DNA of 64,000 nucleotides, from assembly GCA_017504795.1 (NCBI GenBank), contig JAFVQM010000036.1, forward strand, positions 1 to 64,000, given 5' to 3'. Of this stretch, positions 18,851 through 26,928 are shown piece by piece. Every line of letters starts with the position of its first letter. The stretch's first letter is position 1. The stretch is from Clostridia bacterium. GTDB taxonomy: Bacteria > Bacillota > Clostridia > Christensenellales > Borkfalkiaceae. Below the pieces are notes generated by a model, which did not search any database, was not told the DNA's origin, and saw only the letters and a program-made list of their open reading frames with translations. Made by a program: the position numbers and the translations under genes.

Positions 18851-19774
18851 ATGATACTCAGCGTTTGCCCTAATCCTAGCATTGACTGCACTATGGAACT
18901 TGAAAAGTTTTACGTAGGGCAACTTAACAGGGTAAGCAATAAAATAGTAACGTATTCCGGCAAGGCGCTAAACACGGCAATAGGTGTAAGGCGCCTTGGT
19001 GGCGATAGTTTTGCCACGGGGTTTATGTACGAAAACGAAGGCAGTTTGTTCGTTGCCACCTTAGATAACGAAGGTGTTAAAAATTCTTTCGTGTGGAGTA
19101 AGGGTAGCGTTAGAACCAACTATAAAATAGTTGACAACCGTTCGATGCTAACTGAAATTAACGATAAGGGCGAAAAGGTTTCACTTGAAAACCAACAAAA
19201 ACTCTTGGGGCTTGTTGGCACTCTTTCTAAGTCGGCGTCCGTCGTGTGTATGAGTGGTTCACTCCCTGACGGGGTGGCGGACGACTATTATCAAAAACTA
19301 ATATCCGCCTGCAAAAAAGGCGTTAAAGTTATACTCGATACTGCTGGCGAAAAACTCATAAAAGCAATATCGTCTGGCGTTTATATGGTAAAGCCAAACC
19401 TATCTGAACTCGAAGCGGTTACGGGCGAAAAATTAAAAACTCGCGCGGATATGATAAAGGCGTGTAACTCCCTTATTGACTTGGGCGCGGAAAACGTTTT
19501 ACTGTCGCTAGGTCGCGAAGGCGCTATTTTATACGACGGAACGAGCGGATATTTTTGTAAAAGTGCTAACGTTGCGGTTAACTCTACCGTTGGCGCTGGG
19601 GACAGTATGGTGGCGGCAGCATCGCTTATGATTGAACACGGTGCATCAAAGCAGGAGATTTTAAGAAACGCGGTTGCCGCGGGTACGGCGTCAATTACCA
19701 CGCCGGGAACGAATTTGTTCTATCGCGATAAATTTGAAGAAATTTACGGTAAAATTTTTGTAGAAAAGGCATAA
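18851..19774 (+). CDS. PfkB family kinase, 1-phosphofructokinase or tagatose-6-phosphate kinase type
   Basis: The 307-residue ribokinase-fold enzyme has the 1-phosphofructokinase/LacC-style N-terminus (C-P-N-P-S-I-D), the substrate motif S-G-K-A-L-N-T-A-I-G-V and the anion-hole motif T-V-G-A-G-D-S-M near residue 250. It transfers phosphate from ATP to a sugar phosphate. No PTS or sugar genes are nearby, so substrate cannot be assigned; fructose 1-phosphate is the usual guess. It is cotranscribed between the EF-G-like and HD genes. Confidence 0.88.
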   Translation: MILSVCPNPSIDCTMELEKFYVGQLNRVSNKIVTYSGKALNTAIGVRRLGGDSFATGFMYENEGSLFVATLDNEGVKNSFVWSKGSVRTNYKIVDNRSMLTEINDKGEKVSLENQQKLLGLVGTLSKSASVVCMSGSLPDGVADDYYQKLISACKKGVKVILDTAGEKLIKAISSGVYMVKPNLSELEAVTGEKLKTRADMIKACNSLIDLGAENVLLSLGREGAILYDGTSGYFCKSANVAVNSTVGAGDSMVAAASLMIEHGASKQEILRNAVAAGTASITTPGTNLFYRDKFEEIYGKIFVEKA

Positions 19775-19781
19775 TATAAGT

Positions 19782-20444
19782 ATGGTAACGTTAAAGGACG
19801 TCAAGGCGGACGAAGAAGTAAAGGTACTAATAAAAACGGGCGAAAAGCAAATTGACGCTTTGGCATACACCGAACATTCGGTTCGCCACGCCACTATCGT
19901 ATCTAACTGGACGGGTATGATATTAAAAGAAACGGGCGCTAGCAAAAAACTTATAAATCTTGGCGAGATAGCGGGGTATCTTCACGATATAGGGAATTCT
20001 CTTTCTCGTTACGACCACGCGGGTAGTGGTGCGCTACTAGCGTACGGTATACTAAAAAGGTTGGGTATGAGTTTAAGCGATTCCGCCGAAATTATGATGG
20101 CAATAGGCAATCACGACGAGAAGAACGGTATCCCTGTTAGCATACTTACGTCCGCACTTATTATCGCCGATAAAAGTGACGTTCATAAATCAAGGGTAAA
20201 ACACAAACTGTTAAACGACGCAACTAATATCCACGACAGAGTTAATTTAGCGGTAAACCGCTCGTTTGTAAAGGTGGATAAAGAAAATAAGCAAATTGAC
20301 ACCGTTATCGAAACCGACGATAAAATTTGCTCGGTTGCCGACTACTTTGAAATTTATCATACCCGTATGCTTATGTGCACGAAAGCCGCTGAACTTATGG
20401 GCTATAAATACGGGCTAATAATAAACAACGTTAAATTATTATAA
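19782..20444 (+). CDS. HD domain phosphohydrolase
   Basis: The 220-residue protein has the HD metal-binding pattern: H-S-V-R-H, then G-Y-L-H-D-I-G-N, then G-N-H-D. It is expected to be a metal-dependent phosphohydrolase acting on nucleotides or cyclic dinucleotides, but substrate cannot be inferred. Compared with YqeK-type HD proteins it is of similar length but not clearly the same family. It starts 7 bp after the PfkB gene and is followed by a strong terminator. Confidence 0.85.
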   Translation: MVTLKDVKADEEVKVLIKTGEKQIDALAYTEHSVRHATIVSNWTGMILKETGASKKLINLGEIAGYLHDIGNSLSRYDHAGSGALLAYGILKRLGMSLSDSAEIMMAIGNHDEKNGIPVSILTSALIIADKSDVHKSRVKHKLLNDATNIHDRVNLAVNRSFVKVDKENKQIDTVIETDDKICSVADYFEIYHTRMLMCTKAAELMGYKYGLIINNVKLL

Positions 20445-20450
20445 TAATTT

Positions 20451-20484
20451 CGCGCATACTCTATGTATGCGCGGTTTTATTTTG
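20451..20484 (+). terminator. Intrinsic terminator of the EF-G/PfkB/HD unit
   Basis: CGCGCATAC (20451-20459) and GTATGCGCG (20465-20473) form a perfect 9-bp stem followed by GTTTTATTTT. The right arm overlaps the annotated start of the YihY gene. Confidence 0.8.
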
Positions 20485-21240
20485 AAAATTAAAAACTACA
20501 ACAAATTCAAATCAAGTAAAAAAGCGGTTACGTTTGCAGGTGGGCTAGTGTTTTTCTTTTTACTAGGGCTAGTTCCAACGCTTTATTTGTTTTCGCTAAC
20601 GCTATCGCTATTTGGAAAGGAATTATCTCATTTAGGCGGTTTTTTTATAACGGAAAAGTTTTCAGTTATTAGAGAATTCGTGTTTTTAGCAACCGAAAAT
20701 ATCGGTGCGGGCGGTAGCGTTATCGCAGGGTTTATTGCCGTTTATTCGGCGGGGAGTTTATTCGTTCATCTACGTTACACTGGCGAAGTTATTTATAACC
20801 AAAAAAGCACTAGCACTATACTTGTTAGAATTCTATCGATAATTGCATCTATAACGGTGAGTTTAGCGGTTTCTTTTTTGATTGCGGTTTACGGCGTTTT
20901 GTCGCCGTTTTTTCTATCCGTATTAGGTTTTTTAGGTAAAATTATCAATTTTTTTATAGCGATGTTTATAACTTTTATTGCGGTAATTATAATAAACTTA
21001 ACCGCTTGCCCGCAAAAAATTAAGATAAAAGAAGTTATAAAGGGCAGTTTATTTACTTGCGTATTTAGCGTTATTTTTACCGCGGTGTTTCTAATTTATC
21101 TAAAATACTTTTCGTCTTACGATAAAATTTACGGCAAAATTGCGGTAATTCCTATATTTTTTGCTTGGCTATTTATTATAATGCGGTGTTTAGTTAGCGG
21201 AATAACTATAAACGCCTACGAAAGATTGACGAAAAAGTAA
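20467..21240 (+). CDS. YihY/BrkB family membrane protein
   Basis: A 257-residue protein with about six transmembrane helices and the YihY/virulence factor BrkB layout (V-F-F-F-L-L-G-L-V-P-T, then Y-S-A-G-S-L). This family was once mis-called RNase BN; its transport function is unproven. The ATG at 20467 lies in the right arm of a terminator hairpin and has no ribosome site. TTG at 20482 is an in-frame alternative just after the hairpin, also without a clear site, so the exact start is uncertain. Confidence 0.82.
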   Translation: MRGFILKIKNYNKFKSSKKAVTFAGGLVFFFLLGLVPTLYLFSLTLSLFGKELSHLGGFFITEKFSVIREFVFLATENIGAGGSVIAGFIAVYSAGSLFVHLRYTGEVIYNQKSTSTILVRILSIIASITVSLAVSFLIAVYGVLSPFFLSVLGFLGKIINFFIAMFITFIAVIIINLTACPQKIKIKEVIKGSLFTCVFSVIFTAVFLIYLKYFSSYDKIYGKIAVIPIFFAWLFIIMRCLVSGITINAYERLTKK

Positions 21241-21283
21241 ATTTGTAGTAAAATTTAGTAAAATAACTAAATGGAGAAAGTTT

Positions 21284-21553
21284 ATGAAGTGTATTTTAAC
21301 CGTAGTTGGTAAAGATAAGCCGGGCATTATTTCAAAAGTTAGTGGGCTTCTTGCCGACAAAAATGTAAATATCGAAGATATTTCACAAACCATTATGCAA
21401 AACACGTTTACTATGATTATGCTAGTTAACTTGGCAAATGCTTGCGTGTCAATGCACGAATTATCCGCTAAAATGACCGAACTTGGAAGTGAAATCGGCG
21501 TAAATATCCACCTTCAACACGAAGGCGTGTTCGACGCTATGCACAAGGTGTAA
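21284..21553 (+). CDS. ACT domain protein (UPF0237 type)
   Basis: An 89-residue single ACT domain with the start [10 protein letters not shown] and the N-I-E-D-I-S-Q-T segment, typical of UPF0237. ACT domains bind small ligands such as amino acids. ATG 21284 follows a weak GGAG site. It is followed after one base by the UPF0210 gene; this pair is conserved in many Firmicutes and archaea, suggesting that the two products work together. Function unproven. Confidence 0.93.
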   Translation: MKCILTVVGKDKPGIISKVSGLLADKNVNIEDISQTIMQNTFTMIMLVNLANACVSMHELSAKMTELGSEIGVNIHLQHEGVFDAMHKV

Positions 21554-21554
21554 A

Positions 21555-22904
21555 ATGATTAAAACTACTGAAATTTTAGAAACTATAAACATGGTCGAAA
21601 AGGAGCATTTCGATATCCGCACTATAACAATGGGATTATCGCTTTTCGGCTGTATAAAAGATACGGCTAAATCTACCGCAAACGCCGTTTACGACCTTAT
21701 TTGTAAGCGTGGCGAAAACATAGTTAAAGTGGCAAGCGATTTGTCGCTTGAATACGGCGTTCCTATCGTAAACAAGCGCGTATCCGTTACCCCTGCTAGT
21801 TTTTTAACTGCAAATTTTATAGGCGAAGAATTAACTATTGCCATGGCGCTTGATAAAGCGGCAAAGGAAATCGGCGTTGACTTTATAGGTGGTTATTCGG
21901 CGCTAGTACATAAATCGATGACCGAGGCGGAAAGAAGTTTTATTTATAGTATCCCCGAAGTTTTATCTAAAACGGATAGGCTTTGCTCGTCTGTAAACGT
22001 TGGTTCTACAAGAGCAGGTATCAATATGGACGCGGTTAAACTTCTAGGCGAAATTATCAAAAAAACCGCCGATAGGACGGTTGATGGGTTTGGTGCAGCC
22101 AAATTCGTAGCCTTTTGCAACGCGGTTGAAGACAACCCGTTTATGGCGGGCGCTTTCCACGGCGTTGGCGAGGGCGACTGCGTTATTAACGTTGGCGTAT
22201 CGGGGCCGGGTGTCGTTCAACACGCAATAAAGGCTATACCTGACGCGTCTATCACCGACCTTGCCGAAATGATTAAAAGAACGGCTTTCAAAATCACGAG
22301 AGTAGGCAATTTAGTTCTTAGCGAGGCAAGTAAGCGCCTAAACGCCGAAAGGGGTATAGTTGACTTATCACTTGCGCCCACGCCCGTCGTAGGCGATAGC
22401 GTAGCCCATATTTTAGAAGAAATGGGGCTTGAAGAAGTTGGTTGCCACGGAACTACCGCTTGTTTGGCACTTCTTAACGACGCGGTTAAAAAAGGCGGTG
22501 TAATGGCTTGTTCTAACGTTGGCGGACTTTCGGGTGCGTTTATTCCCGTTAGCGAAGATATAGGTATGATAAACTCGGCAAAAAGCGGAACGCTTACGCT
22601 ATCTAAACTCGAAGCAATGACCGCAGTTTGCTCGGTTGGAATCGATATGGTTGCAGTTCCTGGCGATACGCCCGCATCAACTATCTCCGCACTTATTGCA
22701 GACGAAATGGCAATAGGTATGGTAAACAACAAAACAACCGCAGTTAGAATTATCCCCGTACCTAATAAATCAGTTGGCGAATACGTTGAATTCGGTGGGC
22801 TATTAGGTAGCGCACCTATTATGCCCGTTATGAATAAATCGGCTGAAAAGTTTATAAATAGGGGTGGGCGTATACCTGCGCCTATACACGGCAATAAAAA
22901 CTAA
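21555..22904 (+). CDS. UPF0210/PFL family protein (DUF711)
   Basis: The 449-residue protein belongs to UPF0210, a pyruvate-formate-lyase-like fold group of unknown activity. The length is full (family about 450) and the G-C-H-G-T-T-A segment in the C-terminal half is present. It is translated immediately after its usual ACT-domain partner. A conserved role in amino acid or one-carbon metabolism has been suggested from context in other genomes, but I cannot support one here. Confidence 0.92.
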   Translation: MIKTTEILETINMVEKEHFDIRTITMGLSLFGCIKDTAKSTANAVYDLICKRGENIVKVASDLSLEYGVPIVNKRVSVTPASFLTANFIGEELTIAMALDKAAKEIGVDFIGGYSALVHKSMTEAERSFIYSIPEVLSKTDRLCSSVNVGSTRAGINMDAVKLLGEIIKKTADRTVDGFGAAKFVAFCNAVEDNPFMAGAFHGVGEGDCVINVGVSGPGVVQHAIKAIPDASITDLAEMIKRTAFKITRVGNLVLSEASKRLNAERGIVDLSLAPTPVVGDSVAHILEEMGLEEVGCHGTTACLALLNDAVKKGGVMACSNVGGLSGAFIPVSEDIGMINSAKSGTLTLSKLEAMTAVCSVGIDMVAVPGDTPASTISALIADEMAIGMVNNKTTAVRIIPVPNKSVGEYVEFGGLLGSAPIMPVMNKSAEKFINRGGRIPAPIHGNKN

Positions 22905-22916
22905 TTTAATCCGTTA

Positions 22917-23031
22917 TTTACGGCATTATGCGTCGTTTCTACTTAGTCGATAGACTTCGTTGACCAAAAAGGTCTAACTCAGCCTATCGCCAAAGTGAGC
23001 CTAGCCTAATACCGCAACTAACGTCTTAAAT
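22917..23031 (+). repeat. Intergenic element resembling the 97-bp repeat unit
   Basis: It shares with the 16372-16645 repeats, in the same order, TTATGC(T/G)TCGTTT, CCAAAAAGG and an AAAGTGAGCCTAGCCTAA block (compare TTGTGTCGAGCCTCGCCTAA). CGATAG and CTATCG can pair around the centre. It appears to be one diverged, single-copy member of a dispersed family. Confidence 0.5.
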
Positions 23032-23060
23032 ACAAGTTGAAATAAACAATAAAAATATAA

Positions 23061-23088
23061 AAAGTGGCGGATATCCGCCACTTTTTTA
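23061..23088. terminator. Bidirectional terminator
   Basis: AAAAGTGGCGGA and TCCGCCACTTTT are perfectly complementary (the centre forms the loop) and are followed by further T residues. It serves the UPF0210 gene (+) and the membrane protein gene at 23099 (-). Confidence 0.88.
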
Positions 23089-23098
23089 GTGTTAAAAA

Positions 23099-23563
23099 TC
23101 ATATAAAAATATCTATAATTGCATCGAAGTAAAGGTTAAGTGAATACAAAACGATTAACGCGCCGATTATCGTTATCACTAGCGCAATGTAAGTTTTTTT
23201 AACAATTTTATTTTTTGGGTTAATAAAAACTTTTATTACTTTTATTGTAAGAAACAATTCTATTATAAATATCACAAGACCTATTAGGTGGGGTATTAAA
23301 ACCGCAACGATATCTATTTTTTCAATATCGAAAGGCTCGTAACCGTTTACCATTTCAAAAGGGAAACTAAATAAGCAAATAAACGCAACAACGTAGCCTA
23401 TTATCGATAAAAGCAATAGTAATATTGATTTTATTACAAGTTTAGAAGCCTGTTTTTCTAAGACTTCTTCGTTGTTTATATCGTTATTGCTTGAAGATGT
23501 TATATCGCTTTGATTTTCACTATTAGTATCTCCATTTAGGTTATCAATTTCATTTGGTTTCAT
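23099..23563 (-). CDS. Small membrane protein, family of three tandem genes (third transcribed)
   Basis: The 154-residue protein has a polar, Asn/Asp/Ser-rich N-terminus (about residues 1-40) followed by three to four transmembrane helices. The order (hydrophilic tail, then a K-S-I-L-L-L-L-L-S-I-I-G-Y helix) resembles the two upstream genes, so it is a likely distant paralogue. ATG 23563 follows AAGGAG. Function unknown. Confidence 0.75.
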   Translation of the reverse strand: MKPNEIDNLNGDTNSENQSDITSSSNNDINNEEVLEKQASKLVIKSILLLLLSIIGYVVAFICLFSFPFEMVNGYEPFDIEKIDIVAVLIPHLIGLVIFIIELFLTIKVIKVFINPKNKIVKKTYIALVITIIGALIVLYSLNLYFDAIIDIFI

Positions 23564-23579
23564 AAAAACTCCTTATGCG

Positions 23580-23990
23580 TTATAAAATTAACTCACGTAA
23601 AACAGATAAGCATATATAAATAACGGCCATAAAGTAATAAGCCAAAAATATCGAGGCAATTACGCTAATAATAAAAGAAATGCGAAGTTTTGCAGATTTT
23701 TCTTCTATCTTAAAATAGTGATAATAATACGATATGATAAAGCATAGCGAAATAACGGCTATAACAAGTTGAACGGCCAAAATAATATACACTGTATTAA
23801 ATATCTTCGGGTCAAGCGCAAATATACCTAAAAACCCTAAAATACCTGCAATAGCCGTAAAAAAAATCGCAATACAAATTAAAACTAGCGATATAATTGA
23901 ATAGACAAGAAAACGTTTATCGCTAAACGGCTTAGGTTGTTTTTTATTTGCGGTAATAGAGTTTTCATTAACGATTTTAGGCTCATCCAT
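23580..23990 (-). CDS. Small membrane protein, tandem family (second transcribed)
   Basis: The 136-residue protein has a short polar N-terminus with K-K-Q-P-K-P, then about four transmembrane helices including G-I-L-G-F-L-G-I-F-A. The layout matches the next gene upstream closely. The overall form is reminiscent of DUF4190-like proteins, but the signature is not clear. ATG 23990 follows an AAGGGGA site. The spacing to its neighbours is short (16 and 49 bp), so all three genes probably share a transcript. Confidence 0.75.
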   Translation of the reverse strand: MDEPKIVNENSITANKKQPKPFSDKRFLVYSIISLVLICIAIFFTAIAGILGFLGIFALDPKIFNTVYIILAVQLVIAVISLCFIISYYYHYFKIEEKSAKLRISFIISVIASIFLAYYFMAVIYICLSVLRELIL

Positions 23991-24039
23991 ATAAGTCCCC
24001 TTTTGATAGGTTTGTTTATCTTCGCAATTTTCGATACTT

Positions 24040-24426
24040 CTATAATAATATTAAAATAAACTTACCTATTACTGAAATAAAATAAGATAATGAAAGTAAT
24101 GAAGTTATTATAGTTATAATAAAAGTAGTTATGCGCTTGTTATTTTTGGTTTGCCTTACGCAACTATGAAAACCTATAATACTAAATACTAAACTTATTA
24201 TGCTAAACACAGCCGATAATATATACCATATAGAGAACAAATCTTTCCAGGCAAATATTGAAAGAAATGCCATTATTAAACAAATGACGTAAGAAATAAA
24301 CGATAACACGACGCATATAATTGAAAGTGTAGCGTAGGTTAAAGTTCTATCCTTTTTAGGTTTAATCGTTTTGCTTGATATAACTTCATTTTCGCCTTTA
24401 ACGATTAAATTGTCTTTTTCTTGCAT
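24040..24426 (-). CDS. Small membrane protein, tandem family (first transcribed)
   Basis: The 128-residue protein has a polar N-terminus (M-Q-E-K-D-N-L-I-V-K-G-E) and four predicted transmembrane helices. The order of charged and hydrophobic blocks matches the gene downstream, suggesting duplication. ATG 24426 follows AAGGAGACG. A role in the envelope is likely from topology alone. Confidence 0.75.
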   Translation of the reverse strand: MQEKDNLIVKGENEVISSKTIKPKKDRTLTYATLSIICVVLSFISYVICLIMAFLSIFAWKDLFSIWYILSAVFSIISLVFSIIGFHSCVRQTKNNKRITTFIITIITSLLSLSYFISVIGKFILILL

Positions 24427-24525
24427 AACGTCTCCTTAGTTAAATTATATAGTATAGATTAAAGTATTGTCAATAGTCATTATTTTAGCCTGCCTATCAT
24501 ACCTTAGTGTTAGGGGGACAAAAGG

Positions 24526-24789
24526 GTGTATAAAAAAACTCAAAATAGGGTTATTTTAGAGGCGGAATACATTATAAAACACGGTGCAACCGTTAGAAAA
24601 ACGGCAAGCGTTTTCGGGGTGGGAAAGTCAACCGTTCATAAAGATATGACCACTCGCCTTGAAGGAATTTCAAACTACCTATACGAAAAGGTTAAAAAGG
24701 TTTTAGAAACTAACCTACAAGAGCGCCACTTACGGGGCGGTATAGCAACCAAACTAAAATATCAAACTATTAAAAACCAAAAAGCGTGA
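24526..24789 (+). CDS. spoIIID: Sporulation transcriptional regulator SpoIIID
   Basis: The 87-residue DNA-binding protein has the family helix-turn-helix: A-T-V-R-K-T-A-S-V-F-G-V-G-K-S-T-V-H-K-D, then the R-H-L-R-G-G-I-A-T-K-L-K-Y end. In Bacillus it controls mother-cell genes under SigE. The GTG start is supported by AGGGGG eight bases upstream. It is monocistronic. Together with the SigH-type and CwlD-like genes in this window, it suggests an endospore-forming lineage, although the presence of regulators alone does not prove sporulation. Confidence 0.93.
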   Translation: MYKKTQNRVILEAEYIIKHGATVRKTASVFGVGKSTVHKDMTTRLEGISNYLYEKVKKVLETNLQERHLRGGIATKLKYQTIKNQKA

Positions 24790-24804
24790 AATAGCGCTTT
24801 TTTA
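24779..24804 (+). terminator. Terminator after spoIIID
   Basis: AAAGCG and CGCTTT pair around an eight-base loop, followed by a T-rich stretch. Confidence 0.65.
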
Positions 24805-24851
24805 TTTTGCAAAAAATTTTTATATATTTTTAATATATATAGAAAAAATCG

Positions 24852-24880
24852 TTGACAAGCAAATAAAGATAAGGTATACT
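24852..24880 (+). promoter_or_regulatory. Strong promoter of the citrate synthase operon
   Basis: A perfect TTGACA, a 17-bp spacer and TATACT (5/6) lie about 30 bp before the start codon. Confidence 0.85.
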
Positions 24881-24897
24881 TGTATACAAATATACAA
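24880..24897 (+). promoter_or_regulatory. Probable operator for the operon's GntR regulator
   Basis: The perfect palindrome TTGTATACAA (24880-24889) starts at the last base of the -10 and covers the expected start of transcription. It also forms part of a wider inverted repeat TTGTATA-CAAA-TATACAA. Short TTGTATACAA-like palindromes are typical FCD/GntR sites. The regulator gene lies in the same operon, so autoregulation is the simplest reading. Confidence 0.7.
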
Positions 24898-24911
24898 ATA
24901 GGAGATGCAAT

Positions 24912-26285
24912 ATGTTAATACTTAATAAAAAGACCAACCTATTAGAGCAAGAAACTTACAAATATTCGCTTCAAGACGTTAGCGAGCCCAACTTATTTAG
25001 AGACGTGTACAATTACGAAGAAGTTCCCAAGGTAGTGTTCAACCACCGCCGTTCGCCTATCGATATGCCTGAAAACATTTGGATTACCGATACCACGATG
25101 CGTGACGGGCAACAGTCGGTTGAGCCATACACGGTAGAGCAAATCGTGCAACTTTATAAACTTATGAGTAAACTTGGTGGACCTAAGGGGATAATTCGTC
25201 AAACGGAGTTTTTCATTTACAGTAAAAAGGACCGCGAAGCGCTTGATAGATGTAGAGATTTAGGATTACAATTCCCGGAAATTACGTCTTGGATAAGAGC
25301 CACGAAGGATGATTTCAAACTTGTTAAAGAAATGAACATTAAAGAAACGGGAATACTCGTTAGTTGTTCTGACTATCATATCTTCAAAAAACTCAAAATG
25401 ACTAGGCGCCAAGCACTCGACCACTATTTATCGATAGTAAAATCTGCGTTCGATGCTGGCATTAGACCAAGATGTCACTTTGAAGACATTACGCGTGCGG
25501 ACTTTTACGGTTTCGTAGTTCCGTTTATAAATGCGCTCCACGAGTTATCGGTTGAAGCGGGTATCCCCGTTAAAATTCGCGCTTGCGATACTATGGGTTA
25601 CGGTATACCATTTTCTGAAACTGCACTTCCTAGAAGCGTTCCGGGTATTATTTACGGTATTAAAAAATATTCTGATATCCCAAGCGAACAAATCGAGTGG
25701 CACGGTCATAACGACTTTTATAAGGCAGTGTCTAACGCTACCGCAGCGTGGCTTTACGGTGCAAGCGCAGTAAACTGTTCGCTACTTGGTATCGGTGAAA
25801 GAACGGGCAATATTCCGCTTGAAGCGATGGTTATGGAGTATGCATCACTCCGCGGAACGTTCGACGGTATGGACCCGACCGTTATCACCGAAATTAGAGA
25901 TTATTTTAGAAAGGATATAGGTTACAATATCCCCCCGATGACACCGTTCGTTGGCGATTATTTCAACCAAACGAGAGCGGGCATTCACGCTGACGGGTTA
26001 CTTAAAGACGAAGAGATTTACAATATATTCGACACGGGTAAAATCTTAAACCGCCCTGCCACCGTTACTATATCTAAAACGTCTGGTCTTGCAGGTATTG
26101 CTTACTTTATAAATAGTTATTATAAACTAATAGGTACCGACAAAGAAGTTGACAAAAAGAGTGAAGTTGTAGTAAAAATAAAAGAGTGGGTTGACAACGA
26201 ATACGAAAACGAAAGACAAACGTCAATCTCAACGGGTGAAATTGTTGAACTCGTAGAAAAATATTCTGATATAAGAGAGAAATAA
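24912..26285 (+). CDS. Probable Re-type citrate synthase (homocitrate/isopropylmalate synthase fold)
   Basis: The 457-residue DRE-TIM metallolyase-family enzyme has D-T-T-M-R-D-G-Q-Q-S near residue 60, a conserved H-F-E-D metal-site region and the catalytic E-W-H-G-H-N-D-F. Sequence alone cannot separate 2-isopropylmalate, homocitrate and Re-citrate synthases, but it precedes aconitase and isocitrate dehydrogenase in one operon. There are no leuBCD genes here, and the about 450-residue length without a LeuA allosteric domain fits the (Re)-citrate synthase of Clostridium kluyveri. It would condense acetyl-CoA and oxaloacetate to citrate. ATG 24912 follows AGGAGA. Confidence 0.82.
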   Translation: MLILNKKTNLLEQETYKYSLQDVSEPNLFRDVYNYEEVPKVVFNHRRSPIDMPENIWITDTTMRDGQQSVEPYTVEQIVQLYKLMSKLGGPKGIIRQTEFFIYSKKDREALDRCRDLGLQFPEITSWIRATKDDFKLVKEMNIKETGILVSCSDYHIFKKLKMTRRQALDHYLSIVKSAFDAGIRPRCHFEDITRADFYGFVVPFINALHELSVEAGIPVKIRACDTMGYGIPFSETALPRSVPGIIYGIKKYSDIPSEQIEWHGHNDFYKAVSNATAAWLYGASAVNCSLLGIGERTGNIPLEAMVMEYASLRGTFDGMDPTVITEIRDYFRKDIGYNIPPMTPFVGDYFNQTRAGIHADGLLKDEEIYNIFDTGKILNRPATVTISKTSGLAGIAYFINSYYKLIGTDKEVDKKSEVVVKIKEWVDNEYENERQTSISTGEIVELVEKYSDIREK

Positions 26286-26286
26286 A

Positions 26287-26928
26287 ATGACACAAGTTAA
26301 GTTTACGTCAATAGCAGATGCGGTATTTGAAAAGTTAGAAAGTGATATTTTAACGGGCGTTTATAAGCGTGGAACTATTCTTACCGAAAACGAATTATCA
26401 ACTCAACTTGAAGTATCGCGCACGCCTATTCGTGAGGCTATAAGGCGATAAGAACAAGAAAATTTAATTAAAGAACTTTCTAAGGGGCACGAAGTTATAG
26501 GTATAACAAATGCCGATATTATGGATATTTACGACGTTAGAATTGCAATTGAAGGAAAGGCGACTAGGCTTTGCGCTGAAAGGATAACCGACGCTGAAAT
26601 TGACGAAATGCGCGACGTTATAGACCTTCAAGAGTTCTACACCAAAAAAAACTCAGCCGATAAAATCAAAGGTACGGATTCGCGCTTTCACGAACTTATC
26701 TATAAATGTTCAAGGAGCGCCATATACGAATCGATTTTATCAAATCTTCACAGAAAAATTCAACTTTGCCGTAAGGTTTCGGTATCTAATACGGATAGGG
26801 CGGAACACGCTATAAAAGAACATCGCGAAATCTTTAACGCTATTGCTAGCCGTAACTTGGACCTTGCCGAAAAACTTATGGTTGAGCACGTTATAAACGC
26901 AAAAAACAACATCAAGGGGTTAGAATAA
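26287..26928 (+). pseudogene. GntR/FCD family regulator interrupted by a stop codon
   Basis: ATG 26287 opens one base after the citrate synthase stop, and the same frame runs to 26928 except for TAA at 26449-26451 (codon 55). Around the stop, the winged helix reads S-R-T-P-I-R-E-A-I-R-R-(stop)-E-Q-E-N-L-I, where the family has Leu. TTA to TAA is one substitution. The rest (about residues 78-213) is a well-kept FCD ligand-binding domain. An ATG at 26521 could only give a protein without the DNA-binding domain, and it has no ribosome site. It was probably the local repressor that bound the operator at 24880. Confidence 0.88.

Noticed and set aside
24912..26285. 2-isopropylmalate synthase (leucine pathway)
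   Set aside because: The fold is shared, but the operon has aconitase and isocitrate dehydrogenase, no leuBCD, and the protein lacks the LeuA regulatory domain.
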